From the NCBI RefSeq assembly GCF_002916655.1, contig NZ_PPSM01000081.1, positions 62,001-126,000 on the forward strand: DNA of 64,000 nt. Reading direction: 5' to 3'. The position numbers and the translations under genes were made by a program. Of the stretch, positions 8,151 through 16,916 are shown in pieces (position 1 is the first letter of the stretch; each line of letters starts with the position of its first letter). Under the pieces are notes generated by a model. The model had not been told where the DNA came from. It saw only the letters and a program-made list of their open reading frames with translations, and did no database searches. The DNA comes from Novosphingobium sp. HII-3. Its GTDB lineage: Bacteria > Pseudomonadota > Alphaproteobacteria > Sphingomonadales > Sphingomonadaceae.

Positions 8151-9407
8151 TTACTCCGTCTCGACCAGCTTCACCTCGTAGCCCTCGCGCCGCAAGGCGG
8201 AGACGAGCGCTTCGAGTTGCTGCTTGTCCCGGGCCTCGCACTCGATTTCGGTGACAAGGCCCTTGGCAGGCAGGTGCGTGAAGATGCGCTGGTGAAAGAC
8301 CTCGATGATGTTCACGTTGTGCTCGTGGAACACCTTGGCCACCTTGAACAGGGCACCGGCGCGATCCTGCAGGCCGATGCGCAAGCGGGCGAGGCGGCCG
8401 GATCGCGCAAGATCGCGCAGGAGGACATTGGCCAGCAGCCGGGTGTCGATGTTGCCCCCAGACAGCACCATGCCGATCCTGCGGCCGGCGAAGAGTTCGC
8501 GGTTGTTGATGACAGCGGCCAGACCGGTAGCGCCGGCGCCTTCGACCAGTGTCTTCTCGATCTGCAGGAGCAGCGCCAGCGCACTTTCGATCTGCGATTC
8601 GCTGACGAGCAGGAATTCGTCCAGCAGCGGGCGCAGCACCTTCGAGGTGAACAGGCCGGGCGCGATCACGGCGATGCCTTCCGCCAGCGTATCGCCGCCG
8701 ATAGGCAGGTTCGTGCCCTTGAGCAGGTTATACATCGAGGGATAAAGCTGCGCCTCAACGCCGATCAGCCGGATAGCGGGGTTGATGTCCCGCGCGATCG
8801 TGCCCATGCCCGAGGCGAGGCCGCCGCCGCCGACCGGCAGGACCAGCGTGTCGAGATCCGGCACGTCCTCCAGCATTTCCAGAGCGACGGTTCCCTGACC
8901 CGCGGCGACATGCGGATCGTCGAAGGGATGGATGAAGGTGAGGCCCAGCTCCGTTTCGAGCTTGCGGGCGTGGGCGTAAGCCTCATCGAAGCTCTCGCCC
9001 TCCAGCACGACATTCCCGCCCACGCTCTCAGTCTGCATGACCTTCACCGTCGGCGTGGTCTTGGGCATGACGATCGTCACCGGAACGCCCAGGCGCGTGC
9101 CGTGGTAGCTCAGGCCCTGTGCGTGGTTGCCCGCCGACGCCGCGATGACGCCACGCGCCTTGCGCTCCTCCGGCAGCTGCATCAGGGCGTTGAGCGCGCC
9201 GCGCTCCTTGTAGGCGGCGGTGAACTGCAGGTTCTCAAACTTCAGCCACACCTCTGCGCCCGTGATCGCGCTGAGAGTGGCGCTGTACGCGGTGGGCGTG
9301 CGCACGACCTTGCCCGAAATTCGCTCGGCCGCCGCGCGTACGTCGGCTGCGGTCAGCGGGGCGTCGTCGACGGCCGCGGGAGCGATGTTGAGCAGAGTCT
9401 GGTCCAT
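8151..9407 (-). CDS. ilvA: threonine ammonia-lyase with one C-terminal ACT domain
   Basis: Using the ATG at 9407 (MDQTLLNIAPAA) gives 418 residues; the open frame goes 36 codons further but without family similarity. It is a fold type II PLP enzyme: the PLP Lys is residue 68 in AAYKERGAL, the phosphate loop is GGGGLASG, and SAGNHAQG is present. Residues from about 330 (LRIGLQDRAGALFKVAKVF) form a single ACT domain, typical of the short allosteric threonine dehydratase class. It deaminates threonine to 2-oxobutyrate, the first step to isoleucine or a threonine-degrading step. It is divergent from the dehydrogenase gene at 9569. Confidence 0.92.
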   Translation of the reverse strand: MDQTLLNIAPAAVDDAPLTAADVRAAAERISGKVVRTPTAYSATLSAITGAEVWLKFENLQFTAAYKERGALNALMQLPEERKARGVIAASAGNHAQGLSYHGTRLGVPVTIVMPKTTPTVKVMQTESVGGNVVLEGESFDEAYAHARKLETELGLTFIHPFDDPHVAAGQGTVALEMLEDVPDLDTLVLPVGGGGLASGMGTIARDINPAIRLIGVEAQLYPSMYNLLKGTNLPIGGDTLAEGIAVIAPGLFTSKVLRPLLDEFLLVSESQIESALALLLQIEKTLVEGAGATGLAAVINNRELFAGRRIGMVLSGGNIDTRLLANVLLRDLARSGRLARLRIGLQDRAGALFKVAKVFHEHNVNIIEVFHQRIFTHLPAKGLVTEIECEARDKQQLEALVSALRREGYEVKLVETE

Positions 9408-9568
9408 AGCTGCGGGCGAGTACCGGAATTGGCGCCCGATGGAAAGCGCGTCCGGACAGGGGTGAAGGCGCAGCGTCGGCCGCCTCTGTGCCGGGGCACA
9501 GACCACAAGGCGCAACGTCTTGAAGGCTGGCGGTTTGCTTTCCTGGAAAACCCGCTAGAAAGCGCCGT

Positions 9569-10489
9569 ATGACCGAGCAGACCGCCCCTTCCCCCGTCAC
9601 GCCCCGGAAAGTCTCCATGATCGGCCTTGGCACGATGGGCGGCGCGATAGCACGCCACATCGCCAGGGCCGGGCACGAATTGACGATCTACAACCGCACG
9701 CCCGAACGCGCGCGCAAGTGGACGCAGGACAATCCCGGTCTTGCGCATCGCATCGCCGCAAACCCTGCTCACGCCGCGCAGGACGCCGACGTCGTCATCA
9801 CTTGCGTCGGCAATGACGACGACCTTGCCGACGTGGTGCTCGGCCCGAACGGCGTGTTCCGCATGCTGAAAAAGGGCGGCACCTTCATCGATCATACGAC
9901 GGTCTCGGCCCGCATCGCGCGCCAGATCTCGGTCGAGGCCCGCGATCTCAAGATCCACTGCGTCGATGCGCCGATGACCGGCTCGCAGATCGGTGCGGAG
10001 AACGGCACCCTCACCCTCATGTGCGGTGGCCGCGACGATGCGATCGAGGCGGCGCGCCCGATCATGGAGGCCTACTCCAGCCGTATCGTTCACGTGGGCA
10101 AGGCCGGCTCCGGCCAGATCGCCAAGATGGCCAACCAGATCTGCATCGCCGGCAACGTCGCCGCCCTTGCCGAAGCGGTGCGCTTCGCCCAGGCATCGCA
10201 CCTCGACATGGACAAGGTCTACGACGCGATCTCCGGCGGCGCCGCGCAGTCCTGGCAGATGGACAACCGCTGGAAGACCATGGACGCCGACGAATTCGAC
10301 TTCGGCCTCGCGATCGACTGGATGCGCAAGGATCTGGGCCTCAGCCTCGAGGAAGGCCGGGGCCTTGGCGTATCGCTGCCGATCGCCGCGCTCGTCGATC
10401 AGTTCTTTTCCGAAGTGCAGAGCCAGGGCGGCGGGCGTCTCGACACGAGCGCGATCATCAAGCGGCTCCCGAAGAAGGGTAACAAGTGA
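9569..10489 (+). CDS. 3-hydroxyisobutyrate dehydrogenase-family NAD(P) oxidoreductase
   Basis: A 306-residue beta-hydroxyacid dehydrogenase. The N-terminal Rossmann motif is IGLGTMGGAIARHI (about 18-31), the substrate motif DAPMTGSQIGAENGTLT (about 134-150) and the catalytic Lys186 is in GSGQIAKMANQ. Members oxidise 3-hydroxyisobutyrate, reduce tartronate semialdehyde or act on related acids or imines; the exact substrate is not clear. Its stop overlaps the start of the amidohydrolase gene by 4 bases (GTGA), so the two are translationally coupled. Confidence 0.88.
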   Translation: MTEQTAPSPVTPRKVSMIGLGTMGGAIARHIARAGHELTIYNRTPERARKWTQDNPGLAHRIAANPAHAAQDADVVITCVGNDDDLADVVLGPNGVFRMLKKGGTFIDHTTVSARIARQISVEARDLKIHCVDAPMTGSQIGAENGTLTLMCGGRDDAIEAARPIMEAYSSRIVHVGKAGSGQIAKMANQICIAGNVAALAEAVRFAQASHLDMDKVYDAISGGAAQSWQMDNRWKTMDADEFDFGLAIDWMRKDLGLSLEEGRGLGVSLPIAALVDQFFSEVQSQGGGRLDTSAIIKRLPKKGNK

Positions 10490-12189
10490 AGCAATCGAAT
10501 ACGGCCGCCCGCCTTCTGCTTTGCGGCGCGGCATTGGTACTGACGAGCCCGAACACGGCTCTGGCTGACGTGCTGGTGGATAACGTGGTGGGCATCACCC
10601 CGGACGGAGCCGGCGGAGTGGAGCGCTTCGAAGGATTCCTGGTCGGCACCGACGGCCGCATCAAGCAGGTGTTCCACAAGGGCGAGAAGAGGCCCAAGAA
10701 GGTGGAATACCAGGTCGACGGCAAGGGCCGCACGCTCGTTCCCGGCATGATCGACGCGCATGGCCACGTGATGGCCACGGGTTTCGCTCGCATGACGCTG
10801 GATCTCTCGGCGGCGCGGACCCTTGACGAGGCGCTGTCGCGTGTCGCTGCCTGGAGCGCGGCGCACCCGGACGCACCGTGGATCCTCGGCCATGGCTGGA
10901 ACCAGGCGCAGTGGGGGCTGGACCGTATGCCCACCGCAGCCGAGCTCGACCAGGTGACAGGTGGCAAGCCGGCATGGCTCACCCGTGTCGACGGCCACGC
11001 GGGCTGGGCCAACAGCGCCGCGCTGGCGGCCGCAGGCGTGAACGCCGCAACACCGGATCCGGCGGGCGGGCAGATCGTGCGCGTCGAAGGCTCGACGGCG
11101 CCAGCCGGCGTGCTGGTCGATGCGGCGACGGATCTCGTCGACAAGCGTCGCCCCAAGCCCCGGGCCGAGGACAGCGACACCGCCTTTGGCGAAGCGCAGC
11201 TGCAGTTCCTTGCAGCAGGCGTGACCACGATCGCCGACATGGGCACCACGATGGAGGACTGGCAGACCTTCCGCCGTTCGGCCGACCGTGGGGAGATGCG
11301 TATGCGCATCGTCGCCTATGCGGGCGGGATCGACGCCATGACCCTGATCGGTGGCCCCGGCCCTACACCCTGGCTTTACGACGACCGGCTGCGCCTGAAC
11401 GGCGTGAAGCTTTACCTCGATGGCGCCCTTGGTTCCCGCGGGGCATGGCTCAAGGCGCCCTACGCGGACGACGCGAAGACGCGGGGCCTGCCGCAGATGA
11501 GCGGCACTCAGCTGAGCAACCTCATGAGCCGGGCCGCGATGGACGGTTTCCAGGTCGCCGTTCACGCCATCGGGGACCAGGCGAACGCGACCGTGCTCGA
11601 TTCGATCGAGGAACTGTCCCAGACCTACAAGGGCGACCGGCGCTGGCGCCTCGAGCATGCGCAGATCGTTGATCCTGCCGACATTCCCCGCTTCAGCCGC
11701 AACGGCGTGGTCGCGTCGATGCAGCCGCAACACCAGGCGTCGGACCGCGTCATGGCGGAAGCGCGGCTGGGTCCGCAACGGCTTGCGGGTGCCTACGCGT
11801 GGAAGTCTATCGCCAATGCCGGGGCGCGGCTCGCGTTCGGTTCGGACACTCCGGTCGAACCGGCGCGCCCGTTCGAGGGGATAGCCGTGGCGATCAGCCG
11901 CACCGGCCCGGATGGCCAGCCAACGGGCGGCTGGCAGCCGCAGGAAGCCCTCTCCCGCGAGGCAGCGCTTGGCGCCTACACGACAGGCGCGGCCTACTCG
12001 CTGTTCGCGGAAGACCGGCTGGGCCGGATTGCGAAGGGCATGCGCGCGGACTTCCTGTTCGTGGATGCCGATCCGATGACGGCCAGCCCGGAGCAGCTTC
12101 GCGCGACGCGCGTTCTGGAAACGTGGATCGGCGGCAAGCTGGCGTGGTCCGCCGCGCAGGATGGCGGCAAGGCCGGCGTCCGGCGCTGA
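10486..12189 (+). CDS. secreted YtcJ-like amidohydrolase
   Basis: A 567-residue metal-dependent amidohydrolase (Amidohydro_3/YtcJ group). The N-terminus MKQSNTAARLLLCGAALVLTS with ALA-type cleavage near residue 27 looks like a signal peptide, so it is probably periplasmic. Metal-site motifs are DAHGH (His92, His94), HAIGDQAN, LEHAQ and FGSDTPVE. Members cleave amide or urea-like bonds in mostly unknown substrates. The start is a GTG in a GTGA overlap with the preceding dehydrogenase gene, suggesting a two-gene operon. Confidence 0.85.
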   Translation: MKQSNTAARLLLCGAALVLTSPNTALADVLVDNVVGITPDGAGGVERFEGFLVGTDGRIKQVFHKGEKRPKKVEYQVDGKGRTLVPGMIDAHGHVMATGFARMTLDLSAARTLDEALSRVAAWSAAHPDAPWILGHGWNQAQWGLDRMPTAAELDQVTGGKPAWLTRVDGHAGWANSAALAAAGVNAATPDPAGGQIVRVEGSTAPAGVLVDAATDLVDKRRPKPRAEDSDTAFGEAQLQFLAAGVTTIADMGTTMEDWQTFRRSADRGEMRMRIVAYAGGIDAMTLIGGPGPTPWLYDDRLRLNGVKLYLDGALGSRGAWLKAPYADDAKTRGLPQMSGTQLSNLMSRAAMDGFQVAVHAIGDQANATVLDSIEELSQTYKGDRRWRLEHAQIVDPADIPRFSRNGVVASMQPQHQASDRVMAEARLGPQRLAGAYAWKSIANAGARLAFGSDTPVEPARPFEGIAVAISRTGPDGQPTGGWQPQEALSREAALGAYTTGAAYSLFAEDRLGRIAKGMRADFLFVDADPMTASPEQLRATRVLETWIGGKLAWSAAQDGGKAGVRR

Positions 12190-12249
12190 TCCGCCACGGA
12201 GGAAGGAACGCCCCTCCTCCTCCAGCCTCCCGACCGCCGCGAGCCGGGG

Positions 12250-13080
12250 TCACTCGGCGGCGGCGTGTCCTGCGGCCTTGGCGTTCTCCTCGATCGCCTT
12301 TTCCTCAGCCGCGCGTTGCTGAGCGTCCTTGCGCTCGGTGAACCACATGACGACCAGCGTGCCTTCGAACAGCAGCAGCAGCGGGATTGCCAGAAGCAGC
12401 TGCGAGATGACGTCCGGCGGGGTCGCGACGGCGGCGATGATGAAGGCGACGACGATCGCGTAACGCCGTGCCGCCACGCATTGCTGGCGGGTGACGATGC
12501 CCGCGCGATTCAGCAGCATAAGCAGAACCGGCAGCAGGAAGCTGACGCCGAACGCGAGGATGAACTGCATCACGAGCGAGAGATAATCGCCGGTGCCCGG
12601 CAGCGCCTCCAGCTTGAGACCACCTTTCTGCCCTTCAAAGCCGAGGAAGAAGTGAAAGGCCGTAGGCATCACCACGTAGTAGGCGAGCGCGGCGCCCATT
12701 GTGAAAAGGACAGGGGTTGCGATGAGGAACGGCAGGAACGCCTTCTTTTCCTTCGCGTAGAGGCCCGGTGCGACGAACAGCCAGATCTGGTTGGCGATGA
12801 CCGGGAAGCTCACGAAGAACGCCGCGAACATGGCGACTTTCACTTCCACGAAGAAGGCTTCGTAGAGCTTGGTGTAGATCAGCTTGCCCTCGCCCGGCGG
12901 GAAGGCCTGGGTGAGCGGCCGCACCAGGAACGAGAAAATGTCGCTCGCGAAGTAGAAGCACACGGCGAAGGCGACGAGGAAGGCGAGGACGGCGCGGACG
13001 AGGCGGCCCCTGAGTTCGATCAGGTGGTCGAGCAGCGGCGCCTGCGTGTCGTCGATGTCGGAAATGCGAAAGGGCGGCAT
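12250..13080 (-). CDS. tatC: Sec-independent protein translocase TatC
   Basis: A 276-residue, six-helix inner-membrane protein, the twin-arginine signal peptide receptor. It has the N-terminal LLDHLIELRGRLVRA motif, a periplasmic loop with the conserved YTKLYEAF segment, and LLDHL/FxxFF-type hydrophobic helices to about residue 245. The charged Ala-, Lys- and Glu-rich tail is usual in this group. It is the last gene of the nagZ-scpA-scpB-tatA-tatB-tatC operon, 20 bases after tatB. Confidence 0.96.
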   Translation of the reverse strand: MPPFRISDIDDTQAPLLDHLIELRGRLVRAVLAFLVAFAVCFYFASDIFSFLVRPLTQAFPPGEGKLIYTKLYEAFFVEVKVAMFAAFFVSFPVIANQIWLFVAPGLYAKEKKAFLPFLIATPVLFTMGAALAYYVVMPTAFHFFLGFEGQKGGLKLEALPGTGDYLSLVMQFILAFGVSFLLPVLLMLLNRAGIVTRQQCVAARRYAIVVAFIIAAVATPPDVISQLLLAIPLLLLFEGTLVVMWFTERKDAQQRAAEEKAIEENAKAAGHAAAE

Positions 13081-13100
13081 GATGGAACTCTGGACGAGGG

Positions 13101-13493
13101 TCAGGGCGGGGGCGGCGGCAGCTGCAGTTCGGTCTGCCGGACCGGTGCTTCGCCTTCGTCACCGGCTTCCGGGGCAACTGCCGCTCCGGAGGGCGCCTGC
13201 ATGTCCTCGGCTCCGGGATGCGCGATCCGGTCCGGAAAAGCCTCCATGGAAGGAAGCTGCGGGCTCGCCTTCATGATCGCTTCGTTCTGCTCACGCCACT
13301 TGCGCTCCATCTCCTCAAGCTCGGCTTCGCGCACCATCGCGTCGATGCCGGACCGGAAATGGTTCGACATCCGGCGCATCTTGCCGATCCAGCGGCCAGC
13401 CGTGCGCAACGCCGCCGGCATGTCTTTCGGGCCGATGACGACAATCGCCACGATGGCGACCATCAGCACTTCGGATGCGCCGATATCGAACAT
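13101..13493 (-). CDS. tatB: Sec-independent protein translocase TatB
   Basis: 130 residues: a short N-terminal membrane helix (MFDIGASEVLMVAIVAIVVIGPKDMP) with the conserved Glu8 and Gly-Pro hinge, an amphipathic helix, then a variable acidic, Pro-rich tail. TatB partners TatC in binding Tat signal peptides. It lies between tatA (20-base gap) and tatC (20-base gap). Confidence 0.94.
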   Translation of the reverse strand: MFDIGASEVLMVAIVAIVVIGPKDMPAALRTAGRWIGKMRRMSNHFRSGIDAMVREAELEEMERKWREQNEAIMKASPQLPSMEAFPDRIAHPGAEDMQAPSGAAVAPEAGDEGEAPVRQTELQLPPPPP

Positions 13494-13513
13494 TCCCGAT
13501 CAGTCCCGGGCGA

Positions 13514-13765
13514 TCAGACCTGCTCGTTCCTGTTTTCGACCGGCGTCGCTGCGGCATCCGGTGCCGGATCGGCTTTCTGCGTGCCGATCTGGGCAGCAGG
13601 CGGAGTGGGCGAAGCCTTCCTGGCCTCCTCCTCGTTCATGCCGTCCTTGAAGCTTTTGATGCCCTTGCCGAAGTCACCCATGATTTCAGACACCCGGCCG
13701 CGTCCGAACAGCACGAGCACGATCACGAGAACGATCAGCCAGTGCCAGATCGAGAAGCTACCCAT
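13514..13765 (-). CDS. tatA: Sec-independent protein translocase TatA
   Basis: 83 residues with the TatA pattern: N-terminal membrane helix (WHWLIVLVIVLVLFGRGRVSE), the FGRGRVSEIMGDFGKGIKSFK amphipathic region and a polar tail. TatA oligomerises to form the translocation path. It starts 112 bases after scpB, a gap long enough for an internal promoter, though none is evident. Confidence 0.95.
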   Translation of the reverse strand: MGSFSIWHWLIVLVIVLVLFGRGRVSEIMGDFGKGIKSFKDGMNEEEARKASPTPPAAQIGTQKADPAPDAAATPVENRNEQV

Positions 13766-13877
13766 AACCTCAACTCCAAATCAGCCGGTCGATACCGACC
13801 GGTTTACAATGGGCATGTAAGCCCTTTGGCGGCAAGTTACCAGTCGAGTATGGCACCTGTGTGGCTGCCGCCCAGGC

Positions 13878-14507
13878 TCAATCGTCGCCGTTCCGCACGG
13901 TCTGCGGGCTGCGGGCGTTTTCGAGGTCGAGGGCGGCCCCGATCATGTCCTCGTCCACAGGGTCGAGCAGGCCGGCGGCGCGCAGTTCCTCCAACCCCGG
14001 CAGTTCCCGCAGCGACTCAAGGCCGAAATGCTCCAGGAACGCTGGTGTCGTGGCGTAGATGACCGGCCGCCCGGGCACCTCGCGCCGCCCGGCGACGCGC
14101 ACCCATCCCGCTTCCATCAGCACGTCGAGCGTACCTTTGGCTGTCTGCACGCCGCGAATCGCCTCGATCTCGGCCCGGCTGACGGGCTCATGGTAGGCGA
14201 CGATGGCCAGAACCTCGGTGGCGGCGCGGCTGAGACGGCGAAGCTCCTCCTTCTCCCGGCGAAGAAGGTGAGCAAGGTCAGGCGCCGTTTCGAAGTGCCA
14301 GCGCTCGCCGCGCCTGACCAGCTGGATGCCGCGACCTTCGTAATGCCGCTGCAGACGAGTAAACGCCGGCGCCACGTCCGCCGCCTTCCCCGCGAGGCCC
14401 AGATGCGTCGCCACCTGGTCGACGGTCAGGGGTTCTTCCGCAGCGAACAGGGTCGCCTCCACGGCCCGGATGATGTCATCGGGCACGCCGTTTTCGATCT
14501 CCGTCAC
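13878..14507 (-). CDS. scpB: segregation and condensation protein B
   Basis: 209 residues with two winged-helix domains (IIRAVEATLFAAEEPLTVDQVA; LAIVAYHEPVSRAEIEAIRG; TTPAFLEHFGLESLRELP), the ScpB signature. It binds ScpA and SMC in the chromosome-condensing complex. The start is GTG, one base after the scpA stop, so translation is coupled. Confidence 0.95.
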   Translation of the reverse strand: MTEIENGVPDDIIRAVEATLFAAEEPLTVDQVATHLGLAGKAADVAPAFTRLQRHYEGRGIQLVRRGERWHFETAPDLAHLLRREKEELRRLSRAATEVLAIVAYHEPVSRAEIEAIRGVQTAKGTLDVLMEAGWVRVAGRREVPGRPVIYATTPAFLEHFGLESLRELPGLEELRAAGLLDPVDEDMIGAALDLENARSPQTVRNGDD

Positions 14508-14508
14508 T

Positions 14509-15318
14509 TCAGCTGCCTTTCAGCGCGCGCAGGCGCAGGGGCCCGTACGTCTCTTCCTGTGCCAGTTCCGCCTTGCCGGTGCGGGCCAGTTCCAGCGCCG
14601 CGACGAAACTGGATGCCAGCGCCGAACGCCGCAACTGCGGATCCGCCCAGCTGTCCTGGGCGGCGGGAACGAAGTCGCGCAGGTCCATCCAGTCGATCGC
14701 CACCCCAAGCATGGAGGACACGCGCTGGATCGCGCTGTCCAGCGTCATCACCATGCGTTCGCGCACCATGTGAACGACAGGCTGGGAGCGGACCTTCACG
14801 CCGCCGTAGGCACGGACCAGATCATACCAGTCGCACTGCCAGCGGGACTTGCGGTCCACCCGCAAGCCTTCCGGCGCACCGCGCGGGAACACGTCCCGCC
14901 CCAGCCGGTCGCGCGCCATGAGGCGGGCTGCGGCTTCGCGCATCGCGTTCAGGCGCTGCAGACGCATCTGCAGGCGCAGCGCCAGTTCCTCCGGCCCGGG
15001 GCTTTCCTGCTCCTCGCGCGGCAGCAGAAGCGCGGACTTGAGGTATGCCAGCCATGCCGCCATCACCAGGTAGTCCGCCGCAAGCTCGAGCTGCAAGGCT
15101 TCGGCCTCTTCGATGTAGGTCAGGTATGCATCGACCAGTTCGAGCAGCGAGATGCGCAACAGATCGACCTTCTGCCGCCGCGCAAGGTCGAGCAGAAGGT
15201 CGAGCGGGCCTTCCCATCCCTCGATCTCGAGGTACAGCTTGTCCGCCCCGGCACCAGGCGTGCCGGCGTCCATCCCTTGCGCGTCCCAGTCAGCGAAGAG
15301 AGTGGGGGAACTCGCCAC
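14509..15318 (-). CDS. scpA: segregation and condensation protein A
   Basis: 269 residues, the kleisin subunit of the SMC complex. The N-terminal segment WEGPLDLLLDLARRQKVDLLRISL is the classic ScpA motif, followed by YLVMAAWLAYLKSALLLP. The C-terminal winged helix is around 215-265. The start is GTG, two bases after the nagZ stop. It sits in the conserved nagZ-scpA-scpB-tat order. Confidence 0.95.
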   Translation of the reverse strand: MASSPTLFADWDAQGMDAGTPGAGADKLYLEIEGWEGPLDLLLDLARRQKVDLLRISLLELVDAYLTYIEEAEALQLELAADYLVMAAWLAYLKSALLLPREEQESPGPEELALRLQMRLQRLNAMREAAARLMARDRLGRDVFPRGAPEGLRVDRKSRWQCDWYDLVRAYGGVKVRSQPVVHMVRERMVMTLDSAIQRVSSMLGVAIDWMDLRDFVPAAQDSWADPQLRRSALASSFVAALELARTGKAELAQEETYGPLRLRALKGS

Positions 15319-15320
15319 CT

Positions 15321-16331
15321 TCAGGCTGCCCGCAGCGCCAGCAGCGCATCGCGCTTCGCCAGCAGCGCACGCCTGTCGGCAGCTTCGGGCACGGACACCC
15401 CTTCGAGTGCCCGCTGAAGCCGCGCGGCGGTCGCCTCGCTCATCGAGGGCAAGGCCTCGGCGATGCCGGCCATGTCATCCATCTTCGCCCAGCAGTTGAG
15501 GGCGATGTCGCACCCGGCCGCGATCGCGCGCGCCGCCCGCTCGGGCACGGAGCCACAGAGCGCCTCCATGTCGAGATCATCGGTCAGGAGCAGGCCGTCG
15601 AAGCCGATGCCCCGGCGGATCACCTCGTTCACCACGAAGGGGGAAAGGGTGGCGGGGTTCTCCGCGTCCCAGGCGGTGTAGCGCACATGCGCCGTCATTC
15701 CGATGGACGCCGCAGCCAGAGTCCGGAACGGCGCGAGGTCGGTTTCCAGTTCCTCGGCCGAGGCGGTGACGGTCGGCAATTCCTTGTGGCTATCCGCCGT
15801 GGCCCGCCCGTGCCCCGGAATATGCTTGATACAGCCCGCGACCCCGGCTCGCCCCAGACCATCCAGGATCGCGCGGCCCAAAGCGGAGACACGCACGGGG
15901 TCCGAGCCGAGGGCGCGATCGCCGATCACATCGTGGGCGCCCGGCTGGCGGACGTCGAGCGACGGGTGACAGTCGACGCTGATGCCGACTTCGGCCAGAT
16001 CCATGCCGAGGACCTGCGCATTCACCCGTGCGGCCTCGATGGCGCTGGCAGGCGCCTGGTCGAACAGGCGGTCGAACGCCTCACCGGCGGGATAGGCGTC
16101 CCACACCGGCGGCTTCATGCGGGCGACACGGCCGCCTTCCTGATCGATGCAGATGAACAGGCGGTCCCGACCAAGGAGGGCGCGCAACTCGTCGGTCAGC
16201 GCCCGGACCTGCTCGCGGCTTTCCACATTGCGGCCGAACAGGATGTAGCCTGCGGGGTCGGCATCGCGGAAGAAGGCGCGTTCATCGTCCGTCAGGGTCA
16301 GGCCGGAAAGGCCGAATATCGCGGGAGTCAT
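15321..16331 (-). CDS. nagZ: beta-N-acetylhexosaminidase NagZ
   Basis: The ATG at 16331 gives 336 residues beginning MTPAIFGLSG; the 39 codons upstream in frame are not part of the family. GH3 single-domain features are IDQEGGRVARM (Asp63), KHIPGHGRATADSH (Lys169, His170, His174, Asp180, His182) and the nucleophile Asp in LLLTDDLDMEAL near residue 251. NagZ removes GlcNAc from anhydro-muropeptides in cytoplasmic peptidoglycan recycling. It is the first gene of the tat operon in this window and is divergent from the zincin gene. Confidence 0.93.
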   Translation of the reverse strand: MTPAIFGLSGLTLTDDERAFFRDADPAGYILFGRNVESREQVRALTDELRALLGRDRLFICIDQEGGRVARMKPPVWDAYPAGEAFDRLFDQAPASAIEAARVNAQVLGMDLAEVGISVDCHPSLDVRQPGAHDVIGDRALGSDPVRVSALGRAILDGLGRAGVAGCIKHIPGHGRATADSHKELPTVTASAEELETDLAPFRTLAAASIGMTAHVRYTAWDAENPATLSPFVVNEVIRRGIGFDGLLLTDDLDMEALCGSVPERAARAIAAGCDIALNCWAKMDDMAGIAEALPSMSEATAARLQRALEGVSVPEAADRRALLAKRDALLALRAA

Positions 16332-16458
16332 GCCCGGTTTCGTCGCAGAATCCTGCACCGATCGCAAGGAAGCCCCCACGACAGGATGTGGATGGCGCAA
16401 TCGGCCCTGCACCCGCCGGGCTTTACGCCGCCCCCTCGATGCTGTCACACCTGGGGTT

Positions 16459-16860
16459 ATGACGCGCAGTTTCGGATCTCCCCCCTCGCCCGCCGAATTC
16501 GAAGCTCTGGCTCATGCGGCCTTCGCCCGTATTCCGGAGCCATTTTCCCGACACCTCGAGGGCATCACCGTTCACGTCGAGGAATTCGCGGACGAGGACA
16601 CCCTGCGCGACATGGGCATCGCAGACGCATGGGAACTGACCGGTCTCTACCACGGCCGCCCGATGGACGAGGATTCGGTCTGGCTTTCGGGTGAGCTTCC
16701 GCCGCGCATCACTCTTTACCGCCAGCCCCTCCTTGCCGAATGGTGCGAAACGGACGTCGCGCTGGAGGATCTCCTGGCACACGTGGTCGTTCACGAGGTA
16801 GGTCATCACTTCGGCCTGACGGACGAGCAGATGCACGCGCTGGAGGGCCAGGCGAACTGA
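16459..16860 (+). CDS. zincin-like metallopeptidase family protein
   Basis: The ATG at 16459 gives a 133-residue protein of the small 'possible Zn-metallopeptidase' family (PF06262-type). The zinc motif HEVGHHFG is at residues 112-119, near the C-terminus as in the family, with the conserved ITLYRQPL segment before it. No signal peptide is seen, so it is cytoplasmic. Physiological substrates are unknown. It lies 56 bases before the UshA-like gene in the same direction. Confidence 0.85.
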   Translation: MTRSFGSPPSPAEFEALAHAAFARIPEPFSRHLEGITVHVEEFADEDTLRDMGIADAWELTGLYHGRPMDEDSVWLSGELPPRITLYRQPLLAEWCETDVALEDLLAHVVVHEVGHHFGLTDEQMHALEGQAN

Positions 16861-16916
16861 TCTGGGGGCCAAATTCGTCCTTGGTTCGTCACGATCACCT
16901 GCGATAGAGCGCGGCC

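Noticed and set aside
8217..9572. 451-codon plus-strand frame across ilvA
   Set aside because: Antisense shadow of the threonine ammonia-lyase gene with no start context or family match.
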